This document shows, in pieces, positions 46,952 to 56,395 of a stretch of 64,000 nucleotides of DNA (within the stretch, counting starts at the first letter, position 1; every line of letters starts with the position of its first letter). Made by a program: the position numbers and the translations under genes. This DNA is from Glebionis coronaria (taxonomy: Eukaryota; Streptophyta; Magnoliopsida; Asterales; Asteraceae): the NCBI GenBank assembly GCA_025667525.1, contig CM046875.1:292931147-292995146 (forward strand), given 5' to 3'. The notes under the pieces are model-generated. The model made no database searches and was not told where the DNA came from. It was given only the letters and a program-made list of their open reading frames with translations.

Positions 46952-47451
46952 ATTATAGCAGGATTAGGCTCATAAAAATTTTGATCCATCGGTCGACAAG
47001 AAAAACTCTCATGAGGACCTCCACAATACTCACAACAAAGATGTTGTTGTGATAAACTCGGTAAATCTTGTGGATAACAATTATCATTAAAGTTTTTATT
47101 GTAGCTCGGTTCTTGCTCGTAATTAAGCGAGAATCGATGCGAACAATCATCACCAAAATGAGAATCGTTTCCACAAAACTCACACGAGGGTGTCTCATAT
47201 GTAGGGTGTGGAGGTGGATTGAAATCGAGAGAATTATTCGAAAAATTCGGATTTTCACATGAAGTAATCTCATTACAATAAGGACAAAATCCAACTCGTA
47301 CATCGTTTCGTAAGTCATTTCCACAACGCTCACACGTGCACCACCGACATGGCAAAAAACCATATAACGGTTCTCCACACCCAACACAATCGACGAAGGA
47401 ATTCATGGAAGAATTAAAATTTAGAGGGTGAGGAGAAAAAGAATTAAACAT
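46948..47451 (-). pseudogene. E3 zinc-knuckle N-terminal segment
   Basis: 168 codons from an ATG at 47451, just inside the primer site leader. Cys-rich with several CX2C pairs: CVGCGEPL, CRWCTCERC and CPYCNE look like zinc ribbons. There are two retroviral-type knuckles, CEFCGNDSHFGDDC (CX2CX4HX4C) and CEYCGGPHESFSC (CX2CX3HX4C). The latter has the spacing of the Athila gag knuckle in E1. The frame ends at a TGA at 46948; reading on one base over gives continuous sense into the coiled-coil protein, so a one-base indel probably split one ORF. No capsid domain is recognisable. A nucleic-acid-binding or packaging role is inferred from the knuckles. Confidence 0.65.
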
Positions 47452-47598
47452 GATAGAGGATTAAGAAGATTATTTTACGTATTTTACATAAAAACGATAC
47501 ATACTATATAATAAGAAAATAACAAAACTTTCTGAGGACGGAAAGGGTCTTCAAATCAACGATCAACAAATCTCCACAAAAGCGAATCGTACACAAGA
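47452..47598 (-). other. E3 leader
   Basis: A short stretch of about 150 bases between primer site and the first ATG. Nothing else seen. Confidence 0.5.
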
Positions 47599-47616
47599 TC
47601 CCCGGCAGCGGCGCCA
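47599..47616 (-). promoter_or_regulatory. E3 primer binding site, tRNA-Asp type
   Basis: Minus-strand TGGCGCCGCTGCCGGGGA, differing from the E1 site by one base. Confidence 0.88.
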
Positions 47617-47623
47617 AAATTTT

Positions 47624-50600
47624 TGATGTGTCGTGGATAGTATAGTGATAATTTGAGATTACGTTATAGGGTAAATTAGAAAATTACCTTTAGGAAAAAG
47701 TAATAGACTAATATTACCAATGACGAATTCAATTAAACACGTGAGTGAATCAAGTTCGTTGTACACGAAGATCGAGTGAATTTGAGACGTTTCGTTTTGA
47801 TTTGGACAATCGATTTGAATTGGTTTTCGGTTTTTAAACTACAATTAAAATCTACAAATTTTAAACTAATTAGTTTTAGCCTAAAGTGCATGAATCGTAA
47901 ACCCCGCTATATTTAAATCTAAAAACACAATTAATTACTTAAAAATTAAAACTATTAAATTAAATTAAACTTTTAAACAATCTATAAAAATTAATTCTTT
48001 TTAATAAAAGTAACTTTTAAACTATTTTAAAAAAAATCTAATTAACTTTTGTAAAACTAATTAACTTTATTTGAAAATTACTTTTAAACCTAATCTATTT
48101 TAAAACTATATTTTATTTAAATCTAAAATTATAAAAATCTAATTATAAAAATAAACTAATTAAACTTTTTACATTAATAAAAACATTTTTTTATTATTTA
48201 TATTTTTATTTATATTATTTTATTTTATTATTATTTGTTTTTATCTATTTATTTTCTATTTATAAACTTAATAAAAGTAAAACTTTTATGTAAAACTATT
48301 TATACAAATGACAGTGAGAGTTAAAAGTACTATAGTAATTAAAGAAGCTAAATGTAAACATAAGTAAGGTGCTATGTGAGATGGTAAACACCTTTGGCCC
48401 ATGACTAGGAGGTCATGGGTTCGAGACCCGTTGTGGACATTTTTGGATGATTTTTATTATTTAATTTTGGAATTGATAAATATGCAATTCAGATAAAACA
48501 AATCAATATTACAGCTAAAAACTCGTGATAGATTAAGAAATTCAGCTATCCTTTCATTACAAAATCAGTAAAATGAATAAAACTCAAATTTAATCAATGA
48601 TCAAACACCCTATTCGTATCCCATCAGACAGACTCACGAATACAAAAACAGGACACTTAAAATACAATTTATCCAAAACAAACTCTTTCACAGCAATGAC
48701 GATCAAATCATTCAACCAAATGCAGAACATAGCAATTCAGACTCACAATTAACGCACACCTTCAGCAACTTAATTCAGTTATGCAGGCAATTATGGAATG
48801 AAATTAACGACAGTTTCATAATTCAAATATAAGGATTATCTAATCAACACACATAAAATAAGCGCACGAGCAAAATCGATCAAGCAAAACAGCAAACATC
48901 AAATAAACTGAACCAAACATTCCCATTAATATTGATGACAATCGGGATTACAGCAAGGACCAGCCGACTTAAATTAAAACTCAGACTAAAGCACACATTA
49001 AGTGATGAAAAGATTATAGAGGCAAACAGAAAATGCATCAATCACAAATCTTAGACTCAGATCTCGATCTAAATCAGAAACTAACATTTAACTATATCAT
49101 TTAAGAATCAACAGCAAATGAACAAAACAATCCTAAATCTGTATGATAAATCCACAACATAGTATATAAGACTACTAGCAACTTAACTCGACTATACTTG
49201 CTATACTTAGATAATAAACTAACACTGATTCAGCAGACTAGTTAACTGATGTAACAACTATAACCTAACAGCTACGACAGACTAACTCATACAAAAATCT
49301 TTAACAGAATACTATTCAATTCAGCTAACATAACAGATCTAAATCACCAAATCAAAGCAACAATATACAAAATATCAAAATAAGGAAAATTCACAACTCA
49401 GTCACAAAATAATAAACTTAGATAAATAACGATACGAAGCAGCTTTAAATAAAAACATTAAACGAAAAATAAAATTGAGCTTGACCGTAGATTGATGAAA
49501 CCCGTTGAGAAGAAGTATGGCGCTGAGCCTACTTATAACAAAAACGACGCCACCATCATCATCTCACACTATATCGAACCTCCAACGTGAATAAAACTAG
49601 CAGCATATTTTTTTTTTTATCCAGTAGGGATAAATATTAATCCCTTAATCACTTTTAATCAATCACAAAAACTATAATCAAAGCTAATATGATTGATTCA
49701 CCGCATATAATGATAAAAATAGAATAATATTGCAAGTGGACTTTATAAAATAATAAACAGATCAAGATTGATTAAACTAAGAACCGAATTTTATTACTTC
49801 AATTTAAAATATTACAAACTTTATAAAAGTAAAAATTACAATATCTAACTATTTCTAAACATTATAACCTTACGAGAAAAATGAAAAAAGGATGCATAAT
49901 ACCGATATTCTACCCGTTTATATAGATGAACAAATGGGGTAGTTTGTTGATGAGAGGCGACAATCTCAACCCTTGATTTTTTCTCTCTCCTTTCTGTTTT
50001 GATCAGATGGCTGTAAAAGGATCTTTGTGCACACGGATTGCCAACGTGGCAATCTGTTGTGCTTCTTGTGCTACATTGGAGTTGAGCTGGCCTCCTCTAA
50101 TTGGTGGATTGGAAGATATGTGCTGTTTCAGCCAATTACATGATGCCACGTTGCCTTGCTCTTCCACTCTCTCTTCCGAAATCAAAGGGTATTATTTACC
50201 CACTCGTGTGAATCACACGAGTACACCAAAAGCCCTAATTTATTTTGTTGATTTCTTGAACTAGGGTTTGTGGGAATAGTAAGATTTTCGTCTGGTTATT
50301 TGTTGAAGGAGAAAGATGATGGACATAGGTTTCATCGAGAGTTTTAAACTTTATTTTATGTGTGTGAAATGTGTGGATAAAAACAATGAGTGGGTGAGGT
50401 CAAAGTTTTATTTGTTTTGTGGTGGAAAGTGATTGTGACATATGAGTTAAATAATATCACCATTTGTGCGTTTAAAACTGCAAACCCTAAGGCCCATTCC
50501 CTCATTCCATTCGTTCCTTCACCATGTTGTTGGGCTTTTGGCCCAAATATTGAAAACTTACAATCCGTGTATTAAAACTCCCATTTTGGGCTTCAAATGG

Positions 50601-50901
50601 ACTTTGTAACCAAGACTTATCAATATTAATCCCCTTATTGGGCTTTTGAGCCCAATAACCAAAAGTGGAGCCCGCATAGTGCAAATAGACTTCAAAATAG
50701 TTAAATCCACTAAATCGAATTCATTTTTGGCTTCGTCGATCTTTTTCATCAGTCTCGTGTCGGTTTTCGTCGGTTTTCGCGATCTTGGTACCTACACACA
50801 TCAAAACAAGAAACAAGCATATACAAAGCATTTTTGATACATTAATAGCATTATTTCATTGTTTTATGATATACTTGATATGACTAAAATAGCTCATATC
50901 A
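47624..50901 (-). repeat. E3 5' LTR (3278 bp)
   Basis: Copy of 28171-31623 with numerous substitutions and a deletion of about 180 bp near 48537. Minus-strand TATATAAA box at about 49917-49924. Ends with the TGATATGA/TCATATCA hairpin. Confidence 0.93.
48368..48439 (+). other. tRNA-like Pol III promoter segment in the E3 LTR (right)
   Basis: B-box GGTTCGAGACC at 48418-48428 is unchanged; the rest differs from the left copy at two positions that I noticed. Confidence 0.6.
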
Positions 50902-50906
50902 TAGAC
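50902..50906. repeat. Target site duplication of E3, right (TAGAC)
   Basis: Matches 28166-28170. It lies within the first nine bases of an intron of the antisense gene of E5. Confidence 0.93.
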
Positions 50907-50910
50907 TTAC

Positions 50911-52330
50911 ATGTTATTCCCTGCTAGTTCTAATGTAGTCGGGGGAACTTGAGTGACTGGATCCACATGTGCGGCCCGCACCGTTTCGGAGGCCTGGGTG
51001 GTGCTCCCAACAGATTGATAGAGGGGGTGGTCCTCGTGAAGTTTTTTTTGGGGGGGGGGGCATTGTGTTCACCAACCTCGGCCTGGGCGACTCTTCTCAC
51101 CCGCTTGTTTTTTCTGCGGGTACGCTTAGGGGCGGGCTGGGCTTCTTCTTCTTCAACTTCCTCTTCAAGTTCTTTTTCTGCTCCTTCATCTTCTTCTTCA
51201 TTAACTTGTTGCATTTCCTCCTCGTCATCGCCCAACATTTGGCGGAGACTGGAGGTGGTTCTCTCAATATTGTCTCCTTGCTCTTCCCCGTATGCGGGGG
51301 TAGCAGTCTTAGGTGGCGAGGAGGGCCCGGCTTCATCTTCAAGCATCATGTTATCACCATCCTCGTTGTCAAAGTCCACAGGGGTTCTCAGGAGCGTTGT
51401 TTCCTCTTCGTCTGAATGGGGGTCCGGCACGGCCTCCAGGGCAACTATCACGTTTCGGGTATGCTCGAGGAGAGGTAGCTCGTTCTCACGTCTGGGACGT
51501 GATCCCTCTGGTACAAGCTTTGGATCGCCTTGACGTAGGATCCCAAAGAAGTTCATTTCTGCCACAATAAACGAAGTATGTTAGGCATTAACAGATAAAT
51601 GTATGCGTCTTTGATATACGGATGTTAAACCTACCTTCACCATGCCTTCTCCAAAACACAGGATATCTGTTGGACGAGCCGAAATAGTTGCGGCTAATCC
51701 CTAGCAAACAGAGGAATGATTCGGGAAGGTTTCTATGGAACCCTGTTCTATTCCTATCTATTTCTTGGGAATGTTGGGGATTGTATGTACTGGCGTACGG
51801 AGGAGGGTCATGAGGTAATCTATGTTTGAAGACATAATCGGCCGGCCACACTATTGAGTCAATGAAAAAATAATGGTCGTACCAGTTTTTCAAGGGTCCA
51901 TGGGCTTATTATGGGATTGGGGGCTATTGGGAGATCGTTTCTTAAAGGATAACCAAACATTTACTAAACTAGGGGTGTAAAATAGCCGGAAAATCTCTAC
52001 GGTTGGTGGGATTCTTCTAGCGCGACAAAGGATTTCAAACTGACTAACCTTACATGCGCCTATACAGTGAAGCTGGCTAATATGTACATCATAATATCCT
52101 AAGAGATATATGAGGAAACGAGTGAAAGGAATGCGGTAGTTGGCCGCATCAAAAAGACGAGTATATAGGCCAATCTTTCCTTGCGGAGCCTCAGTTATGA
52201 GATCTCCGGCACCAGGGAGTGAAGGGTGTAGATTGGTAGGAATGAAGTAATTGGTGCAAAAGTGATCTAACTGCTCCTGGGTCATTACATTGAGCACGGA
52301 TCCAATGGAGGGGTTGTTTCTTTGGGTCAT
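50911..52330 (-). pseudogene. Antisense gene of E5, 5' exons (Transposase_28-like protein)
   Basis: Start MTQRNNPS at 52330. Exon A 52330-51635, a 76-nt GT-AG intron (51634-51559), exon B 51558-50911, then a GTAAGT donor into the intron that now contains E3. The product has the plant putative gypsy-type transposon (PF04195-like) domain: IGLYTRLFDAANYRIPFTRF, VNVWLSFKKRS, LKNWYDHYFFID, FLCLLGISRNY. Then come EMNFFGIL across the intron and an acidic tail with a basic KRTRRKNKRVRR nuclear-signal-like patch. A one-base deletion near 51892 and a frameshift in a run of ten C near 51052-51061 break it. Function in the family is unknown. Confidence 0.72.
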
Positions 52331-52470
52331 TACTAAATAAAAAGTTAAGGAGGTGGTATTCTAACCTGCGATGGAAGGGATCCGTGCGTGAGAAAGTGGT
52401 GCTAAGAAGAAAAGCTTTAATGGCAGGAATGGAGGAACAGACTGTGTGTTTCACACATCCGTAGGGGTGG

Positions 52471-52480
52471 CTTATTTATA
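52471..52480 (-). promoter_or_regulatory. TATA box of the antisense gene
   Basis: Minus-strand TATAAATAAG lies 141 bases upstream of the start codon at 52330, a plausible plant core promoter distance. Confidence 0.55.
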
Positions 52481-52903
52481 CGGTTGCCTTGTGAGTCATA
52501 GTCTGTTGGATGCATGACACGTGTTTGCCACTATCCTTAATCGTGTGGCTAGGGTGTGAGTGGCAAGTGAAAAGTCAGGTGGGACCCACGGGTCACTTCT
52601 GACTCAGTAGTTTACGCCGCTCGAGGTTCTGACTGTTTGCACTTTGTTAGTCAAGTGGCAGGTGAACAATCAAATATGTCGGGATATGCGGTCTTACGTA
52701 AGACCAAATTCAATGCTACATTTAATTTGTCTCGGTCGTCACGTGCGGCTGAGGTACCATTGGAATTAATTCCTAAAGTTAGGCAGCCATGTGTGCGGCC
52801 AAAACAAATTTTTGATAAATTATTATTCCCTCAAAAGATCTTTTCTTGGTACGCCCAGGGAGCATCTTGATAGTCTAGGGTTACGCCTACGGCTGTAACA
52901 ACT

Positions 52904-52917
52904 AGACTGGGGGGACA
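52904..52917 (+). promoter_or_regulatory. E5 polypurine tract
   Basis: Plus-strand AGACTGGGGGGACA directly before the TG of the LTR. It indicates plus orientation for E5. Confidence 0.6.
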
Positions 52918-53502
52918 TGATGACGTATAGTCCCCAGCCGGGTCATTAACCCGGCCCACGGGTACTACCCGTATCCGGCCCATCACAGATGGGTGGGAAT
53001 AATGTTATTTGAGCTTATGGGCTTGGATGAACAGTAACCGCACACACGTGTGCGGCCCACGGCCCGGCATGCCCGGTGCAGGGTTAGACAGAATCATACT
53101 CCTACTATGATTAGGATTTATCCCAAAGGAGAGGATATTCACTCACCATAATTAGAAGATAACAATCAATCTAAATCTGGTGATTATCCTTGCCTTGGGG
53201 CCGAAGCATTAGTGACAGCCCATTAGGGTTTCGCTGCCTATATAAGGAACCCCCAAGGGTTCCACAAAGGTGTTACATTCTACACTCTCAAACTCCCATC
53301 CGATTCCTATAACCCTAACCGATTACTTACTCTCACGCCGGAGTCTAATCGTGGGAAACATTCCCACGGTAAGCCTAACGCGTGTTGTTTAGTGTGCAGG
53401 ATCTCAACCATACGATTCACTTGGTGCAGGAGTCGGAGTCCAGCCAACCCGAATTAAGCCTAATTCGGGTTTAGCAAGGATCACCCAACTTTTATATCAA
53501 CA
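52918..53502 (+). repeat. E5 3' LTR (585 bp)
   Basis: Begins TGATGACGTATAG and ends TTTATATCAACA. Contains a TATATAAGG box at 53239-53247, a short CT-rich transcribed start and GC-rich U3. There is no primer site after it, so it is a 3' or solo LTR. The flanking pentamers (GGACA and GATAA) differ, which argues against a simple solo LTR. The partner is not in the window. Confidence 0.65.
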
Positions 53503-54480
53503 GATAAGCTAGCTCAGTGCTACGCTTCGTCGACAACGGAGCCTTCAAAATTCTATGGTTAAGCACGTTTCAAAACTTTCTGAATATCTTTAGCTAAACA
53601 TTGTTTCGAAGTCGTTTGTAGATTCGATTTGTTAAACTGAAGTGTTGATATAAGATTGGATACTGTTTAGTTTAAAAAGTTATTTCACATGCATGCATGA
53701 TTGTATTTCCGAGGATAGTTAAGTGAAATTGAGTTTTGATAGTTGATGCACATGATACTGTTTTAGTTTTATTTAATATTGTTCTAAACTTGTTTTGAAA
53801 GTAGAAAACTTAATGAGAGGTGGACAATTTGCTGTTACAATTTGTTATACTGTTATGTAAAATGTGGATAGTTGGTTAGTGTTTTGAGTTGGGCTATTAT
53901 GTTTCATTTTGGGCCAGCAAGTTAAACATTGGAACACATAATACGAATTTCAAAACAACGAGACATCAAAAATTGAGTTTTACTTTGAATTTAGATTTTA
54001 TAAAAAATTACATTTTTTACTTTTATAAAAATTAAATTTTGTCATTTTGAAATTGTACTTTTATAAAAAATAGTTAGTTAAGATTTGTCTAAAAAATTAG
54101 TTACAATTTTATAAAAAGTTTGTTAAATTTTGGTTAAAAAGTTAGTTGTAAAGTTTGTTAGGAAATTAGTTGCATTTTTCTTGTTGCTCAATTAGTTAAA
54201 TTTGTTAATTTTGTTGAGTAGCTTTATTCTTGTTATTTTTGTTAAAAAGTTTTTAGTTGGTCACTTGATTGACTTACTTGTACTTTTGGCTTTAATTGTT
54301 GTAATTGCAATATGTTTTAGAATAGTACGGTTACATAGTTACTAATATCTTTACGAATTTTTACGTGCTTTCTTGAATTAGACCTAGATTACCAAAAAAT
54401 TTATAAAATCTAAAACCAAAAACAATTTGTGAACTTGAAATCTTTTGGACAATCAATTCGTTTTAAGTTGGGAATTACGA
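53503..54480. other. AT-rich intergenic stretch
   Basis: No ORF, repeat unit or gene signature that I can support. Short T/A-rich runs resembling each other (TTATAAAAA, GTTAGTTA) occur at 54000-54180. Could be old LINE or host sequence. Confidence 0.4.
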
Positions 54481-55900
54481 ACTAAAAAGTGAAATATTAA
54501 TGGGTCTATTTGTGTTAATGAACAGGTAGCTGAAGCTTTCGTTCAACATTATGGATCATTCGCCACTACCGGGAGTTGGTCGAGAGGGTTCAAGCTAGAG
54601 TACAAGATTGTAAAAATAAGGCTCTTTTGGCTGCTGGGCGATTACAACTTGTTCAGTCTGTTATCGGTTCTATGCATGTTTATTGGGCGTCGGTGTTCGT
54701 TCTTTCGTCTCGTGTTCTTCTCGATATTAAACAAATTATGAGGGGGTTTTTTATGGTGTCTGGGTAGTTTGAAGAAGGGTAAAGCTAAGGTTGCATGCGA
54801 AGTTGTATGTCTTCCTAAGGATGAAGGTGGCCTTGGTATTAGACGTCTTGATATTTTTAATAAAGTGCTTATGATATCGCACATTTGGAAACTGTAAACC
54901 TTGAAGGAATCCCTGTGGGTTAAATGGATTCACGAGTATAAACTTAAAGGTAAAAGTTTTTGGGAGATTCGTGCTCGAGGGAACATGACATGAGGTTCGA
55001 GAAAAATTCTACAGTTACGACCCGTTATACGGGAGTTTGTTTGGCATAAAATCGGAGAAGGTGCTAATGTCTCGGTATGGTTGGACGTATAGTGTTCTCA
55101 TAGTCCGTTGTCCAATGTCATCACGCCACGGGATATCCGCGGGGCTTTCGTTTAAGACTATGATCAATGACGTGATCCGTGATGGGCAGTGGATTTGGCC
55201 GCATCATCTTCGGGGTAAATATTCTTTTCTTGATAACTTAAATATTCCGAACTTACAGGATGAGGTACGGTATCAAGTGTTATGAAAATGTGATGCTATT
55301 GTCTTCAAGACCTTCACTGTGGCTTCTGCGTGGGCTTCACTTAGGCTACGTGACACTAAGGTGACATGGTTCGATTTGGTCTGGTACTCAGGATGTATTC
55401 CGCGTCATGCTTTTAATTTATGGTTGGTTATTAAACAAAAATTGAAGACGCAGGACAAAATTTTCCCATGGGATGTATCAAGTGTTGTGCTTAATGTGTG
55501 TCCGCTTTGTGAAGGGCAACCGGACTCCCATGAGCACCTATTCCCTATTCTTTGAGTCTACGTTTTCTAAGCAGGTGTGGGAACAGGTACGTACCGTGAC
55601 GAAAAATATTAACTGTTCCAGCCCAGTTTTTGCTCAAATTGTCCTATTTATGCACCCATGGTCCAAGCGCGGAACTACTAAGTGTCTTATTTCCAAACTT
55701 ATGTTGGCTGCAGCGGTGTATTTGTGTGGCAGGAGCACAATTGGCGTCTTTTCAAATTGGTGAAGAGGACTACTTCTCAAGTAAGTGAGTGTATTATCTC
55801 TACGGTTCGGTTGAAGCTTTTGACATGCCGGTTTAAGCAGTCAAGGGAGGGTTATCGTCTTCTGCGATTATGGAGCCTTCCGAATTCGTTACTCACTTGA
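54481..55900 (+). pseudogene. LINE (L1-type) fragment with deleted RT core
   Basis: At 54524-54570 the plus strand reads VAEAFVQHYGSF, a motif just upstream of the RT domain in plant L1 proteins. It then jumps directly at about 54575 to LVERVQARVQDCKNKALLAAGRLQL and MHVYWASVFVL, the region after the RT core. The whole catalytic core is therefore missing. Downstream, in shifting frames, come GKAKVACEVVCLPKDEGGLGI, ESLWVKWIHEYKLKG and the zf-RVT zinc domain (CIPRHAFNLWLV, CPLCEGQPDSHEHLF). Many stops and shifts; not functional. The 5' edge is uncertain. Confidence 0.75.
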
Positions 55901-56395
55901 TGTTTGTCTTTTTTTTGTTGGCGTTTGTGCCATTAGATGGTTTTTTCCTATTGGTGTAATAAGGTTTGTATTCTAGAAATTGATATCATATGGCATGTCA
56001 TATGATCTAGTGGTTGTTAAGCTGAGGCTTGAGGTTAATGTGACACTCAGTCACATTCCATTGTACTTATTGGTTTTTGGGATTTAATATACGTATCTTA
56101 GACAATAAACGTAATGCCTATAAGAATTATTATTTAAACATAAAAAGCGTTGCAACATTCTAATAATGATCCGATATAAACCTGCCAAAATCTGCAAACA
56201 TAGAAAATCTAAATACACATCGTTTGTGAAATTCGGTTAAAAAACCTGGTATTAGTAAAGTTCTACTCTTAACTTTAAACTTATGCTAGATTGTGTATGG
56301 TCTTTCCTAAACAACTAAAAAACTTGAATGTTACAGCCATAAGAATACACATGCTAAACACAAATATTAAAGTGATGAAGTAAGATATCTCATCT
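55901..56395. other. LINE tail and 3' side of the acyltransferase gene
   Basis: T-rich LINE 3' end up to about 56100, then probably the 3' UTR of the minus-strand acyltransferase. No poly(A) run or clear target duplication is seen. Confidence 0.4.

Larger units (their letters stand above)
28171..50901 (-). mobile_element. E3: non-autonomous Athila-like retrotransposon, interrupted by E4
   Basis: LTRs at 28171-31623 and 47624-50901, perfect 5-bp target duplications, a tRNA-Asp-type primer site (47599-47616) and a polypurine tract (31624-31634) define a complete element on the minus strand. Subtracting E4 (11,589 bp plus the 5-bp duplication), it is about 11.1 kb with a 4.4-kb internal region. 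It encodes only the zinc-knuckle/coiled-coil protein at 45194-47451, with no protease, RT, RNase H or integrase. It shares its 3' internal region and a protein module with E1. Confidence 0.9.
52331..52917. other. Promoter side of the antisense gene and end of E5 interior
   Basis: No gene. Holds the TATA box for the antisense gene and the PPT for the plus-strand E5 LTR. Small ORFs here are not supported. Confidence 0.5.
26229..53502 (+). mobile_element. E5: probable Tat-like LTR retrotransposon, 3' part, split by E3
   Basis: The 3' boundary is an LTR at 52918-53502 preceded by a plus-strand polypurine tract. The inside carries a multi-exon gene on the opposite strand (26628-28090 and 50911-52330). 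Antisense extra ORFs are known from the Tat lineage of Ty3/gypsy elements, which is why this lineage is proposed. The rest of E5 would be left of E2/E1, outside the window. The alternative is an independent decayed gene next to an unrelated LTR. Confidence 0.5.

Noticed and set aside
50949..51570. Three plus-strand ORFs opposite exon B of the antisense gene
   Set aside because: The minus strand carries the family motifs and splice signals; the plus ORFs are shadows of an acidic, GC-rich exon.
52918..53502. Simple solo LTR
   Set aside because: Flanking pentamers do not match and a PPT precedes it, so a 3' LTR of a split element fits better, though not proven.
54524..54567. NTF2-like exon (AFVQHYGSF)
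   Set aside because: The motif also occurs just upstream of RT in plant LINEs, and LINE sequence follows immediately; no further NTF2 exons seen.
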